From contig ML679956.1 in NCBI GenBank assembly GCA_007922225.1, forward strand, positions 18,883,049-18,947,048: 64,000 nt of DNA. The letters run 5' to 3'. Below the pieces are notes generated by a model. The model made no database searches, was not told the DNA's origin, and was given only the letters and a program-made list of their open reading frames with translations. Of the stretch, positions 23,901 through 35,310 are shown one piece after another; position 1 is the first letter of the stretch, and the number at the start of each line of letters is the position of its first letter. This stretch comes from Emydura subglobosa (Eukaryota > Chordata > Testudines > Chelidae). A program made the position numbers and the translations under genes.

Positions 23901-24163
23901 GCTGCACTGACACAGTAGTGCATATATACATTAGGAAGTCAGTTCTGCCATTAATGTGCCTTGCAAATGACTTCTCTGCATACTATTTTCCCCCTCTGTA
24001 AAAGAAGAAATGGAAAAAGAATCCCACAAGTGTTTTGTTACTATCTTGCCATGATCTTTTAAGTTACACAGGAAATCATTTGCTGGTGAAGGATATTCAA
24101 AATCAGTGCAACTCTGCTCCCCAAAGAAATTGCTATTGAGTGACACAAAGGAAAGACACGTAC
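20970..24163 (-). other. RPL15: RPL15 intron 3
   Basis: A 3.2-kb intron with a good donor (GAG|GTACGTG) and acceptor. It is AT-rich. I looked for box C/D snoRNA signatures because ribosomal protein introns often host snoRNAs, and found no convincing pair. No coding exon was recognised in it. Confidence 0.8.
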
Positions 24164-24300
24164 CTCTGCTACAGATTGCAGGCTCCGGGCAAATTTCAGC
24201 TGGTTAACACCATGATTTACGGGTTTACCATAGGTAGCACCTTTCGGGACTGGGCGTTTACGACCACCACGACGAACACGAATGCGGTAGATAACATAAC
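24164..24300 (-). CDS. RPL15: RPL15, middle coding exon (residues 58-103)
   Basis: It encodes [20 protein letters not shown] and ends [12 protein letters not shown]. Acceptor TTTTCAG|GTTATG, donor GCAGAG|GTACGTG. The 137 nt begin by completing the Gly codon split from the previous exon. Asn stands at residue 86, where I recall His in mammals. Confidence 0.98.
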
Positions 24301-25378
<1,078 letters not shown>

Positions 25379-25385
25379 TTACCTG

Positions 25386-26664
25386 CTGAATAAGAGGTCT
25401 GTGTAAGCTTGCAGCAGTCTTTCCGACCAAAAAAAAGCATCATACAAAGGAGGATAAGAAATATGCTGCTTTAAGTGAAAAGATCTCCAAGGCTCCCTAC
25501 ATATTTGTCAAGCATGGTGACAGCGTTTAATAAAGCAGTACACAACCGGGATTCTGGAGATCTGTAACAAAGCAGACCCGTGGCGATTACGACACTGAAT
25601 TTTCCTCTCCTTTTTATCTGTTTCTCTCTTTATACATCTTAAACTCTTCAGGGCAGAGACCGTTTTTTCCTTTGTGAAAGTGCTCAGCATGTTTTGGCTG
25701 CTAGCACAAACTACATAATATCTGATCTGAAATTTAGTGTTCTGTGAAACTTAAAACTTTTGAGAAGTCACACTGGGTCTCAGTTTCTTCATCTACTGAA
25801 AAGCTTACTTTATAGGTGTCTCAAATGCATTGAGGTCATCACAAAATCATTAAAATTCTGCAAAATGTTCAAGAAGCCACTTATCCCATGCAGCATAGTT
25901 TTGCAGGTCCCATGGGAAGTCTTAAAGGAAATGTAACTGAACCATGTCAAATTCAACCACCAAAAATATCTCAAACTGAGATTGCTGATTTAGAAACAAG
26001 CCACGTTTTGGTTATCTTCCCCTCTTATGCTAAAAGCTCTGCCTTCCCATCTAGCTAATATTAGATGGTATTTGCTACACCAGACTCGCTTCCCCCTTCC
26101 TACTTTCAATGGGCAGTTCAAGAAGCCCTTGTTGATCCACCACTGAGTACAGATATCTGTACACAGCAATACAAACTAGTAAAAGCAAAGTCAGGCTGAA
26201 TGACTGGAGTCAATATCTGCTCCTCCTCAGTGAGACTTCTCCACTATACAGCTCTGAGGCCTGGCCACCTCCACATCCTAGTGCGACTCAGTCGCCCCAT
26301 CCCTTGCACCCGAGGGGCTACCCCTTGGCAGCCAGCTCAGAGGCCCAGGCCTCCACTCCTGCCCCCTCTCCCCCAGCCCCTATGGCTGCTCAGAGATCTG
26401 CACTCCCAGCCACACTCCCGCCCTGCGCCTGGCCGCCCAGCAGGGCTCCCCCAGCAGCACGACCGTGACCGAGCCCCAGGCGCCCCTCACGCAGCGGGGC
26501 AGGCCCGTCCTCCGTCTCACTTCGCGCCCAGCACAGCTACGGGGCGCGGCGCGTCCCGGGCGGTAAGGGCCTGGCCCGCGCACGGAGCGGAGGCCGGCTG
26601 GGCGCCCCTGAGCTCCGATGCGCTCGGATGGAGCCAGAGGCCCCAGCGCGGCGCAGATCCTCAC
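25386..26664 (-). other. RPL15: RPL15 intron 1
   Basis: It separates the short untranslated exon 1 from the start-codon exon. The part above 26,250 belongs to the CpG island. A degraded repeat piece with TTCAGGGCAGAGACCG lies near 25,645-25,715. The 222-codon open frame at 26,200-26,868 is Pro/Arg-rich island sequence and not a gene. Confidence 0.75.
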
Positions 26665-27070
26665 CTGATGGCGCCCGAAGCCGGAAAGGAAGAGGCTTCC
26701 CTCCCACAGTCCCTTGCGGCTACGTCACACTTCCGGCTGCTAACAGAGGAGCCTGCTGGGAGCCGTAGTTCTGAGGGAGCCAACGGCTCTGATTGGCCTA
26801 TTCCTCCTCCGCCCCGCCCACCCAGCTCCCTCCCCTCGGCCAATAAAAGGAGAGGAGGTGGGGTGTAGTGACAAGGCAGGCTGTGGGTGGGTAGGGCTGA
26901 AGGGCAAGGGAGGTGTGCTAGGGGCTCTGCACTCGAGACGGGCCAGCAGGACAGTCAGGCTTTCAGGGAAGGTGGGTGGGGTTTGCTGCTCCAGCTGTCT
27001 GCTGCTTCCTCCCTTAGCGCGGGGTGCCCGCCCCCTCGTGCTAGGGGCGCCCCCTGGCGCTGGGCTAGTA
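26280..27070. promoter_or_regulatory. CpG island, divergent promoter of RPL15 and NKIRAS1
   Basis: A GC- and CpG-rich block lies between the start of RPL15 (minus) and the first coding exon of NKIRAS1 (plus). Just upstream of the RPL15 start are a CRE-like TACGTCAC (26,721-26,728) and an ETS-type ACTTCCGG (26,729-26,736). CCAAT boxes lie at 26,792-26,796 (reverse) and 26,840-26,844 (forward). NKIRAS1 exon 1 should start on the plus strand near or after 26,850, but I could not fix its donor. A shared promoter is the arrangement known in mammals. Confidence 0.75.
26665..26694 (-). other. RPL15: RPL15 untranslated exon 1 with 5' TOP-like start
   Basis: The minus strand reads CTCTTCCTTTCCGGC, then GGGCGCCATCAG|GTGAGG, a strong donor. 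A start at a C within a pyrimidine run is the terminal oligopyrimidine signature of ribosomal protein mRNAs, which are translationally controlled by mTORC1 through LARP1. GATGGCGCC on the plus strand is a YY1-type site, commonly found just inside ribosomal protein genes. The exact start base is inferred. Confidence 0.75.
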
Positions 27071-27914
27071 AAGGCAGGGCAGGGGGCAGAGGTTGTTAGG
27101 CCAATGGCCCTGGAGAGAGCCTCCTTCTCAGCGATATCCACCCTGCCTGCTCAGCCCATGTGGCAGCGATCTGACTGCCAAGGTGCCTTCAGCACAGTCT
27201 GCCTGGTCTCCTGCCTTGGGAGCCCTGCCCACTGAGCCCATGGTTTTGGTTGGTGCCTTGGCATAGGCTTCCCCAGCCCCGCTACAATTGCACCTCAGGC
27301 CCAGCTTGATGTCCATGTAGCTATTCTTGGCTGCTGGTCTCTGAGCTTCGGAGGGTCACCTCTGCCAGCCTTTCCCTGCGAACATGAGGGTGGGACACGG
27401 CTTGGTGTGAAATGCAGGTCCAGGTGCTTTCCTATTTCAGGAGCTGCAGTGATAAGATAAAAGCACATATAAGACCTGCCATATTGTGGTGGGAGCTGGT
27501 GCTGCACAAACACAAAAGCAGGCACAGTCCCTGCCCTGAAGATGCTGTAAGGCCTTAATCATGAAAGTAGTTGTGTGTAATTACTTGTGTATGGCCCCAT
27601 GCCAGTAGATGGAATTGCTTGCCTCAGTAGACTTAAATGTATATAAATGTTGGTAGGCTTGAGGTCTAAAGAGTGGAGGTGGGAGGACATTGCATTGTCC
27701 TAGAAAGACCAACTGCTGGCACCTCTGCAGACAGAGTGCTCCTTCAGAAGTCAAATCCATGTGTTGGTGAATATATAATATACTTTAAAAATATACTAAA
27801 GCACTAAATGTTTCAGGGGCTTTGCTTTACTCTGTCATCAGAGGTCAGTTAATATAATGTCTTAATTCCTGCACTTGGGCAGGATTTATTTGCTGACTGT
27901 CATCCCAAAGGAAG
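27071..27914 (+). other. NKIRAS1: NKIRAS1 5' intron and leader region
   Basis: This stretch lies between the island and the start codon. CCCAAAG|GAAGATGG is a possible acceptor just before the ATG. Leader exon borders are not resolved. No other gene is seen. Confidence 0.5.
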
Positions 27915-28008
27915 ATGGGAAAGGGCTACAAGGTAGTGATTTGTGGAATGACATCTGTGGGAAAAACAGCAGTTTTGGAGCAGCTTCTCTATGGAAAACA
28001 TACTGTTG
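27915..28008 (+). CDS. NKIRAS1: NKIRAS1 (kappaB-Ras1), first coding exon
   Basis: kappaB-Ras1 is an atypical small Ras-like GTP-binding protein that binds IkappaB proteins and slows their degradation, damping NF-kappaB signalling. It also limits Ral activity through RalGAP. Start ATG at 27,915 lies in good context (GAAGATGG). The exon encodes [20 protein letters not shown] through YGKHTV plus one base of Gly, with the P-loop GMTSVGKT at residues 11-18, then donor CTGTTG|GTGAGC. Joined to 31,604-31,845 and 34,283-34,522 it gives 191 residues, against 192 as I recall for the human protein. Frames and phases close exactly with no stop. It has no C-terminal CAAX box, as normal for this family. 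Confidence 0.97.
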
Positions 28009-31000
28009 GTGAGCTATGTTTTTCTTTAAGATGTTCTGACACGTTTTGTATTGCATTAGTGCCTAGTGATACTGATTAGGGCTTCATTTCTCATCTTTAC
28101 TGAAGTGAAGGGGGAGAATGGATATGGTTTTGTTTTGGCAGGGACCAGTTTTCTGGAACTCTTCTGAATGCTGTTTCTAGCATTCTATATCACCTCTTCA
28201 CAGAGGCTTGCCATGTAACAATAAAATTGTCCTAGTGGGTGTTTGCAGGGTTGTTTTCCCCCCCTGCTTCCTGCTGCTTAACATAAAAGACCTAAAAGTT
28301 TAAAAGGGGAAAAAAAGACTATTACAGTGGAGGGGAAAATGTGTGTTCCTTCTGCCTATTTTTCACACTAGAAATTCAGGTCTTCCATGTGGGAGACTAT
28401 ATAGATGACTGTAGAATGAGTAGACTTACTACATTACAGATACCTAGAATGGGAAACCTGTTAAATTGAGAAGGGAGGTGATTTCATTGTTTAGACTCTT
28501 TAAAACTTAGTTTTACTTGCTGGGGTGGACACCCATTGAGCTGAAATGCTTGGGAGCAAAGATGAGAGATTCAACATTGCCCCTTCCTGTGTTACCCCCA
28601 AAACTTTGAACCCAAGAGATCCCATAGTGGTTTAGGTATACTATGGAACCAATCCAAGTCTTAATTCTAAAAGCAAGTAACAGGAAGTGATTCACCTAGG
28701 AGATTTAGAAGGGTTCACCAGGGGTTTTCCTTTTAAAATCCTCTGGAAACTTCCTAGGCCTGCCTGCCTTCCTTGGTTTACCCTTGGGAGGACATGGATA
28801 GTCAGATACAGCCTTCCATTCTGAAGATTGACACTCAGCTAGTAATTTCTTTGAAAACAGAATGTCTCTTTATTAAGTACTAATTCTAATACAATGTAAA
28901 TTAAAAAATTCACAAATGTAACCAATGAAGTAAGCCACTTGGGACAATACAAGACACCATAAAATATAAGCTAATGCGGCACATCAAATAGAACATAAAA
29001 CTCTAAAATTGCAATACAGAACTCATGCAACACAATATTTCCTTAGCATATATTACAATGTACTGAATACTTAATTGCTGCACAGCATGACAAATATACA
29101 ATGTTGTACATGTAATATACCACAGGGAGGAAAATCTTGCATATATATGTATAAAGCCTTAATACAATGTTGTATTAGAATACCAAATTTATTACAATAC
29201 AACATACAATTCTCTTATACATATGTATGCAGAGACATTACAATAACACTTAATAATATTGCTACCAACTAACATCTTATGAGTGTTGATCAGGCAGTCA
29301 TAGAATAGATGGGATTAGATTCAGACACAAACATCCAGCTTTATTTACAATCATACACATGCATTCCTTATTGTAAGAAAAATTATACTTACCTTCTTCT
29401 TAATCAAATCTCTCTGACTTGTCTAAAGGTCCTTCTCGTATGTCTGTCTGCTATCCTTCTGATCATCACCCACCCTGAAGCCTGTCAGATCTCTGCCTCA
29501 TATACAATTTTCTGCCATTTCCTGATTGGTTGCTTTCTTAATGGCAGTCAAAAGCATCTTCCACAGTCATGGATGATAAAATTTCCAACGAAACAGTAGC
29601 TAATCAGTAGCTAGTTAAATGATTATATAAACATCACTGGCATTCTCTAGAGTTCTCTAGGATTTAAGGCCAGAAGGAGCAAACCTTCAGTTTGGTCTCC
29701 TATATATCATAGGCCACCCATGTGCTAAATCCAACAGCTGAAATTAGACCAGAGAGATGCCTGTTGTTTAGCTATAAATTTAACATTAAAAACATCCCTT
29801 AATGCTCCACCTCTCACTGGAGGTATATGATGCTACGAAGGAAGATTTATTTTCTTTTTAAGGATAATGGAAAATGCCACTTCCTCCTCTCTCCCCCACT
29901 ACAGATCCCAGGCTCATCTGTGTACAGTCATCTATCATAGCAGATCATGGGGTAGGGGAAGGAGAGTGTTAATTCCTCCACCCCACATTAGCTCCTCTGT
30001 ATAGTAAATTTTGTTGGTCTGTTTATCAGCCTTTTGTTCCAGTCTTATTTGGGAGCACAAAGGCCCCAGTCCTGTCTTCCCTCTTCTGCTGTGTCCCTGG
30101 TTGTCTCTGCTGTGAGGCAGTGGAATTTTGTTCCACTGAATATCTCATAGGTTGGGTGTGAATTTCATAGCACCTGGTGCACTTGAGCCTAACTTGTCTT
30201 GAGAGAGCAGATGAGAGAGAGCTGACTGGTTAATTTCTCCAAAAGACATCTGGAGACAGGTGTGACATGGGAAGGTAATCAGCTGGGGAGACTGGTCCCA
30301 GGGGGCCCTGGTGGGATTTGAACCAGCAGCTCTGGCTTCTAAGTCTACAACCTTATTGCACGCTCATTATCTTTTTATTAACCTTTCCAATCTTTCCTCA
30401 TGCTGTTAGTCTTGTGCCTTCGTGTCAGCATAGCTTTGTTTGGAGGCAAGATCAATTAATCTGGTCAGAGTTTTCCATGAAGACTAGAAAGTGGCGTGGG
30501 GGTAACAAGGAGAGCTTGTGCCACTTCTTTTCTGGAAACAAAGGTTGCATGCAGCAGGGTAAATAATCAGCATGCATGTGGGTGGAATACTTCAGCTTGC
30601 TTGTTGGTATGAAGGGTTTCAAATAGTGTTACGTAAAGTCCTTATTTTTGCAGTCCCCTGTTTTTTCTAAAACAATGTGTCTGATTGTGTCAATATTGTT
30701 TGTGTGGCGGGGGGGAAAAAACAAAAAAGCTAGCCATCCTACAAAAACGAAGTGTATGTTTATGGGTGTGCAATGGAGGCAGGAGTTGATAAATTTGGCA
30801 ACAGGATTGTTTGAAAACTTGAAACTACTACTAAAACCAGTGTGTTAGACTTGAAATTCTGAGATCTTCATCAGGTCCTTAAGTTATGTAGATTCCTTAT
30901 ACTCAAACAGCCTTCTGCCTTGCCTCTCCTAGCATCATATGGCCTGAGTCTACCTGTTGGGTAGTTAGTACCTTACAGCACAAGTAGTCCCATAGCCTTC

Positions 31001-31603
31001 GCATATTATTCCCTCTACTGTACTTGTGGAGCAAGGTCCTACTCCATATGAGGAAGACTGGCAGCCTCAGCCATTTATTGGGACTAGATAGGGTGTTAAA
31101 GAAAACCTAATTAAGCCTTACACCAGTAGTCATTTCTTTAGTACTCCATTTTCTTCATTATGCTGCCTGAGGGGCAAATTCTGATGCCTCCACAACTGGC
31201 CCTACACATAGCACAACTGGTACAGTTCTGATGAGCAGGATTTGGGGGACCTTTGGGAGGGGCCACCTATGTTATATCATCCTGTACTTATGCCGATAAA
31301 AAAGTGATTGCATGCAATTACATATATTCATACACAGTTTGTGTATTTTATATGGTCTCATTACTGTCAATAGCTGGCCAGTTGGTCTTGCTGAGAACAT
31401 AACAGTATCTGAGTTCAAATCCTGGTCAAAACCATCCAAAAAAGCAATATATTTTTCAAATTGATTGAAATGCACTGTTGAAAGCCATGAATGCTAATAG
31501 CTTCACTGCAATATGAATAAATACTTACACCATCACTTTACAGATTTTGTTAGAAGTATTAACTTTTAGGGCCTTTGGGGGAGGGTCTCTTTTAAAACAA
31601 CAG
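28009..31603 (+). other. NKIRAS1: NKIRAS1 intron between coding exons 1 and 2
   Basis: A 3.6-kb intron with GTGAGC donor and AACAACAG acceptor. Positions 28,860-29,300 are AT-rich with repeated TACAATGT motifs. 29.3-29.6 kb resembles old repeat sequence of unknown type. A tRNA-like T-arm piece GGGATTTGAACC lies near 30,312. No exon was recognised. Confidence 0.75.
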
Positions 31604-31845
31604 GTTTAGAAGACGGTGCAACAGTGGAAGATGTGTATTTGGCTTCAGTCGAAACAGATCGCAGTGTAAAGGAACAGTTACGTCTCTATGACACTATGGG
31701 TCTGCAAGAGGGAGTAGAGTTTCCAAAGCATTACTTCTCTGTTGCTGATGGTTTTGTTCTTGTGTATGCTGTGAACAGTCTTGAATCCTTCCAGAGAGCA
31801 GAAATGTTCAAAAAAGAGATTGACACATTTAGAGACAAAAAAGAG
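31604..31845 (+). CDS. NKIRAS1: NKIRAS1, second coding exon
   Basis: It encodes [36 protein letters not shown] and the segment ending [19 protein letters not shown] is the switch II region, with Leu where Ras has the catalytic Gln61, typical of kappaB-Ras. The donor is AAAGAG|GTAACA. The 242 nt end on a codon boundary (residue 112). Met follows Asp-Thr, where I recall Arg in mammals. Confidence 0.97.
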
Positions 31846-32458
31846 GTAACAGCTTGATGCCTTAATTCCTTGGCCATGTCTGAAATAGCACAGTAATGGG
31901 AAGTTAAATTACAAAGCAGTACAAAGGAAAGCAAATTTTCCCTGTAGCCTCGGGAAATCTAATGAAAGAAGTTTTTCTGTACAGGAGAATTTCATTAATC
32001 CACACGCTATATAATTTGTGCAAAAAATAATGTCTTGCCTCTCTTCTCAGCAGAGATGTAATAGAGTGAGGTCTTGTAGTATTTCAGAGAGATGGTAGTA
32101 TAATTTGTAAACTGATCAGGTGTTTTACATGAAAACTAAAGTGCAGTGGATAAAACAATGTAGTCCATTATCCTCACTTGATTTTATTCACATACTTACT
32201 CATTTACAAAAGACAGTAGTTGACAATGGGACTCCCAGTCGATTAGCAAAGAGGCACTACTGTATTTCAATGTGACTGTTAATCACTTCTATTGTGCAGA
32301 ATGACTGCTGTATTTCCCCGTAGAAAGCAGCTAGTGTTATCAGTTAATACAGTGAGCTCTGCTAGCTAAATATCACCTGCACAGTACATTTGTGCTTACC
32401 ATCTTCTTATAGTGTCCATATATCCTTTAATGGTTTTCACTGCTAAATGCCTTTAGCT

Positions 32459-32657
32459 CAGTGTTTCTCAACTGGTGTTCTGCGGAACCCTGTTAGGGTT
32501 CCACAAGAAAGTGACATCACGCCACCGAGAGCAGCTTCTCCGCGCTTCCGAAAAAGGGAAGGTGTCCCGGATTTTTCAGCAGAGGGTATTGAGTATGAGT
32601 GTAATTTCCCCGCGGAGCCTAAAGGATTCCATGGGGAAATTTAATTGAGAAACGCTG
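32459..32657 (+). mobile_element. hAT-type MITE in NKIRAS1 intron
   Basis: The termini CAGTGTTTCTCAA and TTGAGAAACGCTG are inverted repeats with one mismatch. The flanks CTTTAGCT (32,451-32,458) and CATTAGCT (32,658-32,665) agree at 7 of 8 bases, a hAT-type duplication. The 199-bp body is non-coding. Confidence 0.8.
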
Positions 32658-32962
32658 CATTAGCTGATAGGCCAGCAAAATAAAGCTCATTCGGGCTATT
32701 AAAAATAAAAAGGGGGGGAGGGTTAACACCTGCTGAATGTCATACCACTTCTTGCAAAACTCAAGACATACTTATTTAGTACTCAAAATGTATGGGAGGG
32801 AGAGGGGGGAAAGGAATAGCCACAGAAGAGACAGATTAGCCATTGACTGTAGTTGGGTATTTTGTTTCCTGAGCTAATAGGGCTTGAGCAGGTTACAGAA
32901 ATTATGTTCTTCAGGGTTATTGTGGTCTGCTTTTCTAAATCAACTCCCCCCTTTCTGGGCAG

Positions 32963-33449
32963 ATATAGAGCTTCTTGTGTATGGGTCTGGAAGGCTGCTT
33001 GCTCATCCTCCAGAGCAAATGAAAGATGCTGTGATCTTGACTAAATCACATGGTGGAAATGGTGGCCCTATGCAATAAGAGTTTAAACCTCAGCACCAAT
33101 GATAGAACTAAAGCAGTCGTTCTGACTTGTTCAGAAAGTAATGACACTCTGAGAGCTGCATGGGATAGTGTCTTAGAAAATATTAAGGCAACAGAAGCTG
33201 TAGTAAAGTATTTACAGACAGAAGAACCTCTGGATGGAAAAAAAACTGGAGGCACATGACATCCCAGAGTCTGCTCAACAGAAAAGAATAGTAAGGCCTG
33301 GCCATAGTAAAAACGAGTGCTGGCAAAAAGAGGGGTGTGAGAGAGCGAAAACAACCCAAAGCAACAGGAGAGGGTTAAAGTTAACAGGACATAGTAATAA
33401 GTTTGTGTTCAGGGCTGTGCAAAGCTGCTCCAAGGAGCATATGGTGTAA
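32963..33449 (+). pseudogene. Unidentified coding-like relic with a splice-acceptor-like edge
   Basis: Three abutting open segments have protein-like composition in successive frames. The first contains LVYGSGRLLAHPPEQMKDAV and stops at 33,076. The second contains NDRTKAVVLTCSESNDTLRA and stops at 33,257. The third contains HDIPESAQQKRIVRPGH and stops at 33,447. The left edge is preceded by CCCCCCTTTCTGGGCAG, a good 3' splice-site sequence. I do not recognise the parent protein. It could be a decayed retrocopy, a dead exon or part of an unknown mobile element. It is not part of the NKIRAS1 reading frame, which closes without it. Confidence 0.4.
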
Positions 33450-34282
33450 ATACGGGCACAGATTTTCTTACAGGTTGCTAACACTTGAGATCATTAAAAC
33501 TAAAAAATATTTCTTGAAATACATAAGGTTAAATAGCATTAGAAGCCTGAAGTAGTCAATTCTGCTTTCAGCTTCTCCTGCCCTAGCACAAAGTTTGGAT
33601 TGCAGAACTATGCAGGTGAATGTTTGTTTAAACTCTGCTGAAAAAATTGTATTGGTGTTAGCTTTATACCTAGTTTATACATCTCTCCCCCAGGACAATA
33701 TGCCACCTGTGTGTGATATTTAGAGGCAAAACATACAGGGTTTGGGCTTCTGAGTAGTCCGACAGCTTGCAGTAACATCATTCAACAGGTTAACTTATGG
33801 AGGAAGAGACTGACTCTTCTTAAGCAACAATATGGGGCTTGGAAAGCAGCAGTCTGGGCCAGGTCTTGACTGCCTATTGTCATCACCTGTGTGATGTGGA
33901 TGTAAAACTCTGCCATTCACATTCACTAGCATGCTACACTCTTGTCATTGGTGTATATAACAAAGTGCAAGGCAAATGGAGAATCTGGCTACATAGCTTT
34001 GCTCAACACCAGTATAGGTTTCCATTGGATGACATGACATTCCACTCTCCTGTCTCCCTCCAGTTGTGGAGATCACCACCCACATTGCTCCCAGCACACT
34101 GTGTGACACACAAATTTGAATCCCACATTCTACTACTTCAAAATGCAGAATGTGTTTAAGGTGAGCCAAAATTAACTTAGATAATAGATGCTGAATGGCC
34201 TAGCTACTGCATGCTATTTAAAATCTTTGCTACAGCGACTGATCGATGTGTACCACCATTGCCTGTTTTCTCTTCTTTCTAG

Positions 34283-34522
34283 GTAACCATTGTCGTCTTA
34301 GGAAACAAAACTGACCTCATGGAGCAAAGACAAGTTGAAACGGAAGTAGCACAGCAATGGGCAAAGGCTGAGAAAGTGAGACTGTGGGAGGTGACGGTGA
34401 CAGATCGGAAAACGCTCATTGAACCTTTCACTTGGTTAGCCAGCAGACTTTCCCAATCCCAGAACAAGTCAGCATTTCCCTTGCCTGGGAGGAAGAGCAA
34501 AGGCAATAACTGTGATAACTAA
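34283..34522 (+). CDS. NKIRAS1: NKIRAS1, last coding exon
   Basis: Acceptor TTCTTTCTAG|GTAACC. It encodes [12 protein letters not shown], holding the G4 NKxD guanine-specificity motif, then [20 protein letters not shown] and a basic tail ending [11 protein letters not shown], with TAA at 34,520-34,522. The 79 residues complete a 191-residue protein. Confidence 0.97.
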   Translation, partial: VTIVVLGNKTDLMEQRQVETEVAQQWAKAEKVRLWEVTVTDRKTLIEPFTWLASRLSQSQNKSAFPLPGRKSKGNNCDN

Positions 34523-35310
34523 AAACCCCTCTCTCAGGGGAGGCTGTTTGAGTGATCAGCTGCTGCAAGGCCACGGTCTCTATTTTTTTCTGCCATTTGC
34601 TTTGCATGTTTTTTTGAGGCAATTAAAAGCAGCAAAATCATGAATGTAGATGTTCTTTAGTCAAGTAATTGCTTGGAAGACAACAGGTGGTCAAGGTGTT
34701 TAGCACTCCAGAGTTGTAAAAATGTTGTAATAGTTACTGTGGGGGGAAGCTCTGTTAAGTCCACTTCAGCACAGAGAGGCACAGCAATGATGGCTGTCTA
34801 CATGGCCATTTCAGGGTGCTTCTGGGTCAAGCTCTCAAATGTACAGTTAGTAACTGCTCCATATACAGCATGCAGCTGTACAGCTTCTTTTGCAATTGCA
34901 AGAACTCCTGGCTACAGCAAAGGAAAAAGGGAATACATAGCTTTAGGGCTAGGGAAAGAGTATGTGTGATGTAGTTGCAGCCCTTTTGCCTCACTTACTA
35001 CCCCATAGGTGGTGTGTACAGTTAAAGAAGTTTGAGGACATTTGAGCGAGAATACTCCAGTAGGAAAGGGATAACATTGTCAACCTGGCAGCAATTTTCA
35101 AGCATTAGTGTTTCTGCCATGTGTGGAAATGGTGACAGTCCATGCGTGATCTGAAGATAGGTCAGGCCTGACTTGCAACAGGCTGGAACCCGATGTGGCT
35201 TCCTTGTATAGTTTTCACTAGCTACATCCAGTATGGGAAGTGACATTTACTCTTATGTGGTATACAAAACAAAGAAGCTTAAGGAGAAATAAAAAAAAAA
35301 TCTAACCCTT
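34523..35310 (+). other. NKIRAS1: NKIRAS1 3' untranslated region (approximate end)
   Basis: Two candidate poly(A) signals are visible: ATTAAA at 34,622-34,627 for a short form and AATAAA at 35,288-35,293 for a longer form. Which is used cannot be told from sequence. Confidence 0.5.

Larger units (their letters stand above)
31846..34282 (+). other. NKIRAS1: NKIRAS1 intron between coding exons 2 and 3
   Basis: A 2.4-kb intron. It holds a hAT-type MITE with near-exact target duplication (32,459-32,657) and an unidentified coding-like relic (32,963-33,449). Confidence 0.8.

Noticed and set aside
20970..24163. Possible intronic snoRNA in RPL15
   Set aside because: TCATCA (C box reversed) occurs, for example near 23,062, but no D-box partner at a suitable distance with a terminal stem was found.
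26200..26868. Plus-strand open frame of 222 codons in the RPL15/NKIRAS1 island
   Set aside because: Pro/Arg/Ala-rich composition with no domain. It crosses RPL15 exon 1 antisense and the promoter.
30305..30340. Antisense tRNA-like T arm (GGGATTTGAACC)
   Set aside because: It is only a fragment. The flanks do not fold as a tRNA, so it is probably a SINE remnant.
33046..33354. Minus-strand open frame of 102 codons
   Set aside because: It is antisense to the plus-strand relic, whose composition is more protein-like, so I treated it as a shadow.
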